Positions 1-9,230 of a stretch of DNA of 64,000 nt are shown one piece after another. Under the pieces are notes generated by a model. It had not been told where the DNA came from. It did no database searches and was given only the letters and a program-made list of their open reading frames with translations. The stretch covers positions 72,602,908 to 72,666,907 of the forward strand of contig OY744606.1 in NCBI GenBank assembly GCA_963556255.1, given 5' to 3'. The first letter of the stretch is position 1. The number at the start of each line of letters is the position of its first letter. The DNA comes from Allolobophora icterica (Eukaryota > Annelida > Clitellata > Crassiclitellata > Lumbricidae). The position numbers and the translations under genes were made by a program.

Positions 1-155
1 CTACAGTATTTGATACTGTGCCGGAATTTTCACGCCGAAGCGCCACGAGCAATTGAGAGTGAAGGACTTGCCCAAGGTCCGTACGCAGCGGCTAGAATGG
101 GATTCGAACCTGCAGCCCTCCGGTCACAAGGCGCCGAACTTACCACTGAGCCACG
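1..155 (-). repeat. tRNA-derived SINE (family SINE-1), split copy
   Basis: Reverse-strand copy of the SINE seen complete at 26878-27107. The B box (GGTTCGAATCC in the other orientation) lies near 100-112 and the A-box side runs up to 155. The element is cut at 148-155 by an hAT insertion; its last ~19 bases resume at 2407-2425 after the duplicated GAGCCACG. The upstream end is cut by the window edge. The open frame through it is a SINE artefact. Confidence 0.85.
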
Positions 156-889
156 CAGGGCCGGTTTAACCACTAGGCGAACTAGGCGGCCGCCTAGGGC
201 GGCACAAATCTGGGGGCGGCAGAAAAGCTAGCCTGCATAAAGAAATATTTTTTAAACATTGCCACCGTTTGCCACCATTTTCTTTATCAATAAATGAATT
301 ACACGAAAATAAGAAACGTCAACATTTCTGTGGCTAGTGGTGACAGAATTAAGCTTCTCGAAGCTCCAGTTGATAAAAAAACATAATTTGCGAACCTCCA
401 TGCTGCAAGAAAGACTAAGTCTTGTTAGACTAGTTATCAATTGAACATGATATTGATGGAGACTGATGGAACTCGTTTCTACATTTGCTAAAGATAAAGA
501 AATTGAAATGACCTTATATGTTTGTATAGAGTATAGACTCATGGGCGTCCGCAGAGGGCGCGCTCCCTGGATTTTGCGCATATTTGCAGAGAAATTTTGA
601 TTTTTTGGTTTTTATGATTATTACAAAACGATTTTCAACGTGAGTAGTGTACCGACCGTTAAAATACGATATACGCTCTACAAGTTGGACCTATGTCTTT
701 GTTTAGGCATATCTTTGAAAATTTAACGTATAGGCCTAGAGTTCTCTCTGGGTAATATGGAGATTCATATTGTAAACCCCGAGACTGTATTTATGCCTTC
801 AGCCGTGTCGGACTGTCGGCTAATTGGTATCGTATTCCCTTTACCACCGGCTCGTGTTGTTTTTAGCCGACCGCTGCGTAGTCAGAACG

Positions 890-1106
<217 letters not shown>

Positions 1107-1522
1107 TATATAGCCTAGACACACAAATATATAATTATAATATGTAAATATAAATTGACACTGGCTGGAGCGACAGTTTCTAACTAAGTAATCAGCTTCT
1201 TCCCTTAGATGCCAGCTAATACACTTTCTGTCAGACTTTTTAAATATACCCCCTTCGGAAACAGTCCTAAGCCTGGATGAAGGAGGAATGCGAATCTATT
1301 GATCACTGTTGTCACACGGTTCGTTAAACTGAAACTTCTACTAGGCCTACTACGCTTTGTAGCCCAGTGCTTGCCCAGTGACTGTTAACTAAACCTGCAG
1401 TATAGTATAGTCTATAGAAAGTATGCAGTACTGATAAAATTATAATGTAGAATAATATGGGTCGATTGGCTGCATTAACACGAACTTAGTAAAAGTTTAA
1501 TTTGAACAACATATAATATTAT

Positions 1523-1708
1523 ATGCACCATAGAAGGCGGGTCAAAACATGGATTCGTTCAACGACAAGTGACGACCGTTTATCAGGTCTCTGTATTATG
1601 AGTGTACATCGAAAACAAATTTCGGACAACAAAGACGGATTCATAGATAGAGTAATAAATCAATTTGGACAAGAACCCAGACGATTGCAATTGTTATTTG
1701 AAGAATAA
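1523..1708 (+). pseudogene. hAT transposase remnant, C-terminal dimerisation region
   Basis: A 61-codon frame ends just inside the 3' terminus of element B. It reads ...RRVKTWIRSTTSDDRLSGL followed by an S-x-HR segment, D..IDRVINQF and RRLQLLF. This matches the established C-terminal pattern of hAT transposases, in which K.WLRSTM..ERLSGLALL.IHR is followed by a VID.FA segment, within the dimerisation domain. The DDE catalytic core and the BED finger are not recognisable upstream, where the TA microsatellite sits, so this is a dead or non-autonomous copy. The initiating Met is simply the first one in the surviving frame. Confidence 0.7.
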
Positions 1709-2425
1709 GGTCAGATTTCAGTCGTATAAAATTTAATTGTCATAATAGTTTTCGACAATGAATGTCTATGAATTTTTTCGCATGTTGGAATCCGCGCCAG
1801 AGGATCGAGAGGGAGCCAGCGCAGAGGGAGCGAGCGTCGAAGATGCAGTGATCGGTTGCTTTCGACACCCTATTTACTCCCTGTGACAACTAGGCCCTAT
1901 TTAAAAGTTTGCCCACCCAGAAAAATTCCTGCGGACGCCCATGTATAGACTTAATCGTACGAAGGTAGGACTAGGACTTAGTACACGTATAGCCGTAGGA
2001 GTTCCAAAGTGTTCAAACGACAATTATAATGCACTGTCTCATTATTTAATATTTACGTTTTAAATTCCCATTTAACGTGCTGCAGCTAGACCATACAGCA
2101 TAGGCTGCATAGCTTATGCAGTTTTCAGACTATAATAATTATGGATAACTTTTAAATTTAGAAATTATCAAGTGTCATATTTTTTTTTAAATTTAGAAGT
2201 AATAGGCCTAACGATTCGTAGGTGATTATAATGAACCACGAATCGATTGTAGGCTACTAAATTAAAGATGCAACATTCAGTTGCATTCCTGTGTGAAGGT
2301 TATATTAACTTAGTTAATTTAATATTAATTAGTTATCCCACTTAGTACGTGGGGGCGCAGTGCGACAGGTTCGCCTAGGGCGCCAAATACTCTGGCGCCG
2401 GCCCTGGAGCCACGTACGCCCCACA

Positions 2426-2503
2426 TGTATGTATGTTCCCTGTACAGCGTAGTGCGTTTGCAGGCGCTTAATTAAAGAAAAGATTATTATTATTATTATT
2501 AAT
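2426..2503 (+). repeat. 3' end of an (ATT)n-tailed retroposon
   Basis: The segment ends GCGCTTAATTAAAGAAAAGA followed by ATT repeats. A fuller relative ends the same way at 39125-39306 (GTGCTTAAATAAAGAAAAGA, then ATT repeats), so this looks like the 3' tail of a LINE or SINE family. No coding part is seen. Confidence 0.5.
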
Positions 2504-2930
2504 TTAGTAGGTCAGTTTAATATGTAACTCGTGAAATCTGTAAAGAAATCCAATCGACTCATGCTGCATTCTCAGTTGTTCCAAAGCGGCTGTCCATCGA
2601 CATGACTGATATATCAACAATCTGGTTGAAATAATTTATGCGAAATTTATGTGTATCTGAAAATACTTCATGTGTTAATAGTTTTTTCTTTTGCGCACTC
2701 TCGTCTCTTTGAAAACTGGTTCAACTTCTACCTCTGTGGCAATTTCCTTTGCAGTTGCTATTGCCTTTTGAAGATTTCAACCATTGGCAATTATGTTCCA
2801 TGCTGTTGATGGCAGTTGCTAGATTGACTGAGATGTTTTGTAATTATTTTGCTGATGTAATTAAACCAGACCAATATGTCGCACCGAAAAGCAATTGAAT
2901 CAATATCATCACAGTAAAATAATTACAACC

Positions 2931-3002
2931 AGCTGCGCGGGCCCCTGAAAGCGCGGGGCCCAAAGCGGCTGCCTCGTTCGCCTTGCCCTAGGGCCGGGCC
3001 TG
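2931..3002. mobile_element. Probable single end of an hAT element
   Basis: GC-rich sequence ending ...CCTAGGGCCGGGCCTG at 3002 resembles the terminus of hAT element A and of the MITE at 6878-7053. I could not find its partner end or a duplicated flank, so it may be a solo or truncated end. The rest of 2504-3072 shows nothing recognisable. Confidence 0.4.
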
Positions 3003-3079
3003 GTTAAATGCCAACACGAAAAAACAATATCATTGACAGTTTACATTAGGATTTGCAGGTTTTAAACTTTGACAACGCT

Positions 3080-3212
3080 CACTGGCGTAAACAAAATATT
3101 GAGGGGCATTTCGTTATTCATTCTACACTTGTTGCATTGGGTGTACAGTTCATCTCAATAATTGGGGGGCACGTGCCCCGGCTCTGCCCCCCCCCCAGAG
3201 TCTACGCCTATG
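3080..3212. mobile_element. hAT-type MITE, 133 bp (family with CATAGGCGTAGAC end)
   Basis: The ends CACTGGCGTAAAC and (reverse complement of the right side) CATAGGCGTAGAC are imperfect inverted repeats. The flanks ACAACGCT (3072-3079) and ACAACACT (3213-3220) match at 7 of 8 positions. A second copy in the opposite orientation sits in a minisatellite at about 43035-43174. Confidence 0.75.
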
Positions 3213-3472
3213 ACAACACTGGCCCCATCGTCTTCGATCCGGTGCGTTTTGAAGTTTCTGATTGCGACTATTCATCGGTGACTGCAGGAAACTATTTTGG
3301 ATCCATCGATAGAGGTAGCCAGTTGGATTCATCAGTATAGATAATTATAATCATTTCGCAAGGGAAATAGTTTTTACTGGGATAAGAAGGAGTTTAGTAT
3401 CTCAAATGACACGATTTTGATGGAAATGTATACAAAAATTATGTTGCATTAGTAAGTTGTCTATTGAGTTAC

Positions 3473-3673
3473 CTCCAAGAGCAGAGCGCAGTCCTTGACT
3501 GTTTTCGCCATCGGCCCTACATGATCCACGCTGCCTTCCAAAGGCACGATTCCCGTGTATGGCACCAGACCGTAGGTCGGCTTCAGTCCAACGATGCCGC
3601 ACCAACAGGATGGAATTCGCACTGATCCTCCTTGGTCAGTCCCAATGCCCAGATCAACCTCGCCAGTTGCAAT
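3473..3673 (-). CDS. Amidase exon 5 (201 bp) with nucleophile Ser
   Basis: The acceptor ...GTAATAG precedes 3673, preceded by a weak polypyrimidine tract, and the donor GTAACT starts at 3472. It encodes 67 codons in phase 0, including [19 protein letters not shown] (nucleophile Ser after GG), then [13 protein letters not shown] and [18 protein letters not shown]. The next expected exon (the family's V.AG.DG.DPRQ block) was not found between 3472 and position 1. Confidence 0.9.
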
Positions 3674-6600
3674 CTATTACGTACACCATACACACTGAGC
3701 ACAGGCATTGCATTTTGCAAGGTGCAACATAAAACAGCAAAACATAAAAAAAACAGCAAACACAAAAACAGTAAAAGACAAAAACCATAAAAACAAACAC
3801 AGAAAAACGCAAAACAGCAAAACATGAAGACATAGAAGTAGGCAAACGAGTAGGTGGGTAAGTAAGTAGGCAGGTAGGCAGAATATATAGGTCGGTAGGT
3901 GAGTCGTAAGTTAATAGTAGATAGGCAGAGAGAGAGAGAGAGTTAGGTAGGTGAGCATGCGAATTGTTTAGTATTAGGGAAAAGTGGGTACGGAAGTTAA
4001 TAAGTAAGCTTACATATCAATCAAGCTAAAATAAATATTACATAAAATAATACAATGTAGGCAAACGAGTAGGTGGATCTCAAATTATGACATATCCTGT
4101 ATATATGTAAATTGTATTTCGAAAAGTAAGCTTGTTTAACAAAGTTGCTCAAAGAACGTACTTGTTAAGAAATGCCATTTTAAAAGCGTGACCGTTATAC
4201 AAAACTATTCCATCATCGTAGCCTAGATTAAAAATTACGCTGTTTAAATAGTCATGTTCAACAGTGATACCCTTTAAAAGAACTATTTTAACAATTCCAT
4301 GCTTGAAAGAACCTTAGAAGGCTTAGACCAATGCAAAGCTAAATCGTTAAACAAGGCTATTTTAAGACTGGCAGTGTTAAATCAGGCTATTTGAAGAATC
4401 TAATTGTTAGAGAGATAGGCTACTGTGCTTTGAGACTATGTGCTCGTGGATGTGAGCGATTAGATAAATGCAACCTACGAGAACGGCGTTTCCACTGCTA
4501 GATCCACCCGCAGACCTTTCTTTGTCGTAAGGATTGAGGACAGGACTAGGCACAGAGGTGAAACTACTTCCGCTGAAACACAGGTTCTCGCAAACAGCTT
4601 TTCCCTTGATGAAAACTCCTGAATACAGACAAACGCTAACTGGAACACAGTTCCTGACAAAGTTAAGACTAAACTCAATTTCTAATGTCTTTTTATCAGG
4701 AACAAAAGCATAGCTTCTGAAGGTGTTCTAAGACTTCCAAAAATCATGGTAATGTTAAGGAGAGTAGTAATATGCTCTACGATTGCGCGCATTTGATAAC
4801 TGTTTTCTAGTACTACATGAATATAATAATTATAATTATAATTATTGAACTTTAAAAGAGTTGCTTTAACACGAATCCATTAAAACGTCTCTGGTCTATG
4901 CCAGGAACACTCTCATTGGTTACGATTTTACCTCAGTGTTGCTCAGTTGTACTTTAGCCTGCTAATCGCATGTACAATTATTGTACATTTCGCCAATATC
5001 TACCAAGCCAGCACAGACGTTGGGTCGAAGTTGGCCACCGTTGGTACATTGTCAACCCGAAGTATATGTGCTAGTTCGGTAATGGGGTGATAAAGCTGAG
5101 CAGTCTACCTTTGCTATAGCACTTGCTCTATCTCTAGATTTAAAATTACAAGTAGTGACCATCTCAAACGAGACTAGATATTGCACACGTTACGTAGAAA
5201 AATGCATGTACGACTAATTCGGCACTGTGTACGGTCAGATGTAGTCCACTACCGGGTACCTCCGAACAATACTCTACAGCATTATAGGCCTGCTTCCTGT
5301 TTACTTTACACTGCATCAAACCAGATTACCGCTCGCAATTGTCAGTTGCTGCGATTTGCAGTTCATTGTCAATGTTACCTTCATCGAGAACACGTCTAAC
5401 GACCGTTGCATGATAGGCAGACACGCATCCCATCATGAACTGTGATCCAATCGTCATGGGAACTCCCGACAGCGCCACGTTGTCCTTGACAGCCATCGTC
5501 TTTCCCGTCAATTTTCCAGCACTTGCTCCCGGTGTGTTGGTTATGCGAGCCCTGACAAGTGCAATACAAGTAGCCATATATATCTGAAGTTAGTGCCACA
5601 CTATTTTTGTTATCATATTATCCAGATTCGCGTCTAAAGTTTTACTGTCTCGCTGTCTCGTTAAAAAATTCTGACATTGTTCTTTTTAATTACATTTGAC
5701 TGTTTAGCTATATAATCTTGTTTAACACTTTAACGACGAGAGTGTAGCTTAAAAGTGAATGGGAAACCAATGCAGCTCGTCGTTAAAGTTTTAATGCCTT
5801 CCTTTTCTTAGTTGTTGTGTTGCTGCTCCATTCTGTGATCTTGCCTTGCTTATTTCGATGTCTAGTTATCTTGTTTCTTGCCTTGGTGACTTGTCCTGTT
5901 ATCCACAAATGTTTTGTTGTTCTGTTGCTTTGCCAATATGTAGAGTTAGTCAGTAATAAACGCCGCTTATGCTTGAATCATTTAGGACCTAAACATAAAA
6001 ATTATTTCAAATAGAAAATAGGCCCTTACTAGGACCAAATGAGATCACCCATTAGTATGCCTACCATGCGTTGAAAGGGTTGTTTTCCGCCTTGGGTCTG
6101 TATCCAGGCAAACTGGGATGTTTTAAAGGCATTCCAGGCTCTGGGCGCTCCTCCAAGCGATCATACATTCCAAATATCTTATTCATTTCGCCTGTAAAAA
6201 AAGAATTAAGTCAACAACATAAAAATTATATGCGGTAATGAAACCACATTATGTCAAATTAAAGCAGAATACGCCCTGGACTGGTTCGTAGTACCACCGT
6301 ATGGTCAGCCTTAGTGAAATCATTAGCATCAATATGCCTGACAAAATAGTTTGCATGTTTGTGCTTCACCTGAGTCCGATGGCAAAACGTCTGCTGTGAT
6401 GAAACTGCAATAAATCAGTACCTCATGTTGATAACCATGCATATACTAACTGAGAAATTACCTTACCTTATCCTGCATTTGATATGACCATTTTTTAGCT
6501 AAAGGAACTTTAACTAATTCTACTTTTGTCCCTCATACATTGTAATAAATTCTTCTGGTCCTGTATTTAAAATTAATTTTATTCTGCAGATGATATATTG

Positions 6601-7867
6601 AATATCGAAAGGTCATTAAGAATCCTTGAGGCAAGTGTTTGAGAATGCCAGCAGACGTTCAAACATTCAAACACATCGTTAAAATAATTTTGCATGCATG
6701 TCCTTTGAGAAATTTAACTTTAAACACGGTGTAATGGTCAAGGAGAGGACTGTATGCTCTGTTGTTCGCAATCAGAGTTGTTAATTGCAATTAAAGAAAA
6801 GATTGCTGTTGCTATGCTTGTCTCCACTGAAGGCGAGGATCTTTCAGTATTTCCTCGCTGCTAAAGGTCCACAGGTTCAGGGCCACCGACAGAAATTCCG
6901 GGCCCCTAGACATAGTAGTCACGGGCCCCTAAACTATCATTACGCTTTATGAGAAAAGTTGATTGCGGGCCCGGCCCGAGCCCCTAAAAATCGCTGGAAA
7001 ATCGCCGGGCCCTGGGAATTTGCCCCCCTTGCCCTCCCCTCTCGGAGGGCCTGCACAGGTTTAATCTTCGAAACCTTAACATAACTTCAAGAGTCCGTTA
7101 TTCGCTTCGGTCAATGATTACGCGTAGTCAACCCGTTCAAGAAATGCACATCGTAATAAATCATCGGTTCTCCGGTCTCTCCAGCTTCCTTCACTATTAA
7201 CTTCTTTCATGCCCCTTTTAACTTTCATCTGTCACTAAACCAGCTCTGCACCAACCTTGGCCTTTCCATTCAGTTGGTCCTTTGTAGGTCCTTCACGTAT
7301 CCCTCTCACAGTCTCGTTATTAACAGGCTTGAGCAAACCATCTATGCCACTATTAAAATAATCCAGCTTTTCATATAAATGATATGGTCACAGATTAAAA
7401 GAAATGAATATAACTGAAACAAGTTAAACGATAAAATCTACAATTATATAAACTAGTATTATCTTCGTTTGCAAGTGTTTCATTACACTGATACTTCCCG
7501 GTCTTCCTAGTAATTTACGAAACTCAACATTCAGCAGTACTGTTTGTATGCGTCTACGATTTCGTTATGTGACATTCATTTACAGGTATATTTCGCGTTG
7601 AAAATTCATTTGTAGAATCTGAGCATACAGTGTTTTGGTTTAAATACGAAATTTATTTCTAAATCAAATAATTCAATTTGCAAATGTATATTTTGTTTTA
7701 AAGCTAAGAGTTCGTTAATTTAAGTGTCGAGTGTTGCCGACACCATCATCTAGTACTGTACCTCTGATTTGTTCCATGTCGTCATTGCTGACGTGTAGAT
7801 GATGTCTTGCTGCCAGCGACTGCAGCTCATCCAAGGTCGGCGGAGATACAGCAGGTGAACGATACAT
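3473..7867 (-). CDS. Amidase-signature enzyme, 5 exons (N-terminal half; gene continues or is truncated)
   Basis: Reverse-strand gene with exons 7867-7762, 6191-6065, 5551-5379, 4618-4479 and 3673-3473. All junctions are GT..AG, phases match, and the sum is 747 bp = 249 codons without a stop. The product resembles the amidase signature family that hydrolyses carboxylic amides to acid plus ammonia, closest in my memory to the Rhodococcus enantioselective amidase type. Visible catalytic elements are the Lys of AVKDN (exon 3), the cis-Ser region GGSSSG (exon 4) and the nucleophile Ser in GTDQGGSVR (exon 5). The N-terminal region contains [19 protein letters not shown] and a GYRP...NPFNAW segment typical of this subgroup. 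No signal peptide is evident. Full-length relatives have about 500 residues, so half the protein is missing here. Exon 5 would end after VTQ if its intron were retained. Function beyond amidase chemistry is not inferable. Confidence 0.88.
3720..3965 (+). repeat. A-rich and GTAG-rich simple repeats in amidase intron 4
   Basis: 3720-3830 is a degenerate AAACA/CAAAAAC repeat and 3835-3960 a degenerate (GTAG)n/(GA)n tract. They account for the hydrophobic Phe/Cys-rich reverse frames, which are not genes. Confidence 0.7.
4479..4618 (-). CDS. Amidase exon 4 (140 bp) with GGSSSG motif
   Basis: The acceptor TGTATTCAG precedes 4618 and the donor GTAGGT starts at 4478. It encodes [17 protein letters not shown]...NPYD and then [11 protein letters not shown], holding the cis-Ser of the Ser-cisSer-Lys triad. 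Splicing to exon 5 restores [15 protein letters not shown], the same length as the family's SAALVAAGEVD segment. Confidence 0.9.
5379..5551 (-). CDS. Amidase exon 3 (173 bp) with catalytic Lys
   Basis: The acceptor ...TTGTCAG precedes 5551 and the donor GTAACA starts at 5378. It encodes [20 protein letters not shown]; the Lys of VKDN is the family's catalytic base. The exon closes with [12 protein letters not shown], the segment that leads to the next strand in amidases. Confidence 0.9.
6065..6191 (-). CDS. Amidase exon 2 (127 bp)
   Basis: The acceptor is a T-rich tract followed by ACAG at 6195-6192, and the donor GTAGGC starts at 6064. It encodes the linker [12 protein letters not shown]...PGYRP...NPFNA and ends in phase 2 (TG). 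The G of exon 3 completes Trp, giving the conserved NPFNAW. Confidence 0.85.
6878..7053. mobile_element. hAT-type MITE, 176 bp, in amidase intron 1
   Basis: It starts CAGGGCCACCG and ends GGAGGGCCTG. An exact 8-bp duplication CACAGGTT flanks it (6870-6877, 7054-7061). It contains GATTGCGGGCCCGGCC, shared with the larger degraded relative at about 23769-24063. Confidence 0.88.
7762..7867 (-). CDS. Amidase exon 1 (start codon, 106 bp)
   Basis: ATG at 7867-7865 begins [16 protein letters not shown]. The frame runs 35 codons plus one base into the donor GTACAG (7761-7756). The leucine/alanine-rich helix [19 protein letters not shown] is typical of the N-terminal helix of this amidase group, which supports this Met as the true start. 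Confidence 0.8.
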
Positions 7868-8033
7868 TATGACTCAAGACAATCAAAACAGCAGAAATCT
7901 GTCAATCAAACAGAACTCTCAGTTCTTTTAAATTCTAGGGTCTTTTCGGGTTCAGCTGTGTAACTGTACAACGCATTTTTTTATTTTAAAAAGGTCGCCT
8001 TTCATCTTAATCAGTGCAATCCTTCCACATGGA

Positions 8034-8239
8034 AGAACTACCTGTAAGGAAGGGCTAACTATAATGAAGGACTACCTATAACGAAGAACTACCTATAATG
8101 AAGGACTGCCTATAAAGACTACCTATAAGGAAAGCCTACCTATAAGAGAGGGCTGCCTGCAAGGACTACCTATAAGGAAGGCGTATACCTATAAGAAAGG
8201 GCTACCAATAAGGACTACCTACAAGGAAGGACTACCTAT
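8034..8239 (+). repeat. Degenerate ~16-18 bp tandem repeat (GGACTACCTATAAGGAA)
   Basis: About 12 imperfect units of GGACTACCTATAAGGAA lie here. The LTR retrotransposon inserted into it: the target duplication CCTAT is part of the unit and the array resumes at 11226. Sequence 7868-8033, upstream of the amidase start, shows nothing else. Confidence 0.85.
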
Positions 8240-8472
8240 TGTAAGATCATGCTATGTACATTACTATTACTTTATTACTATAGTTAGTTGTACAAGATCT
8301 AATAGGCCTTAAGCACAGGATGGTAAAGCTAATGTACTATTCACACGATGGCCTCTACACCGAATGCACTGTGGTCATGTCAGTGTCCAACATCTAGCAT
8401 ACAGACGGGTCTCTGTGGGCGTGGCCTAATACCACCTAACGTCCAATAGCGACCTCGACAGGACCCGTCACA
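8240..8472 (-). repeat. LTR (3' LTR in element orientation)
   Basis: 233-bp repeat identical by eye to 10993-11225, with TG...CA ends. It is the 3' LTR because the polypurine tract lies next to it at 8473-8482. Confidence 0.93.
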
Positions 8473-8482
8473 TCTCTTTTCC
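8473..8482 (-). promoter_or_regulatory. Polypurine tract of the LTR retrotransposon
   Basis: GGAAAAGAGA on the reverse strand abuts the 3' LTR exactly, the expected site of plus-strand priming. Confidence 0.75.
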
Positions 8483-8744
8483 ATAGATAGTCATTCAAGT
8501 CGAATTGCTACTCACGAATCCCTAATCAATAATATAAGCTTATAGTGTCATCCCCTTCTTTCTGTAAAGTCGATCCTAATCCCTATTCAGTAATCTCCAA
8601 TAGTGTCATCCCCTTCTTTATGTAAAGTCGATCCTAATCCATATTCAATGTTCCTTAATCTATAATCCCTAATCCCCTCGTAAATAGAGTTAGTATAATC
8701 TAATCACAGTTCTCGTCCAGGGTTCTGGTTTAGTCTATCCTTGT

Positions 8745-9230
8745 CCAGCGTCGTGTTCAGTAGGCCCTTTCTGTACCAGCGTGTTCCTTTAATGGCCCAG
8801 CGCAACGCGCGTATGTCTGTGGCCGGAACAGTTGTCTGGAGTAGGGGGTGCTGCTGTCTCTTGTGACCGGCGCCTGACATGTGGTCGAGTGATGGTCGCT
8901 TTGACGCCAGATTTGGGAGGGAGGCGGCGAGGGGATGTCTTCGTATATCTGCAGCGCAGACGTAGCGAGAGACGACCGAGGCTTCAAAGGCACGCCAATA
9001 TCTGTATATATCTGTCCAGCGTCTTGTTCAGTAGGCCCTATCTGTACCAGCGTCCAGCGTGTTGCTTTAATGGCCCAGCGCAACGCGCGTATATCGGTGG
9101 CAGGAACAGCTGTCAGTAGTAGGGGTTGCTGCTGTCTCTTTGGGCCTGCGCCCGACATGTGGTCAAGTGATGGTCGCTCAGAGGCCAGATTTGGGAGGGA
9201 GGCGCAGACGTAGCGAGAGACGATCGAGGC
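8745..9230. repeat. Internal duplication (~230 bp, two diverged copies) in the LTR element
   Basis: 8745-8985 and about 9017-9230 share GTTCAGTAGGCCCT, AATGGCCCAGCGCAACGCGC, CGACATGTGGTC and AGATTTGGGAGGGAGGC in the same order and direction. The copies differ by small indels and so are read in different frames of the long ORF. Confidence 0.8.

Noticed and set aside
3213..3345. Candidate sixth amidase exon on the minus strand (acceptor TTTCCTGCAG near 3290)
   Set aside because: In the required phase 0 it does not give the family's expected V.AG.DG.DPRQ sequence, and the other frames contain stops.
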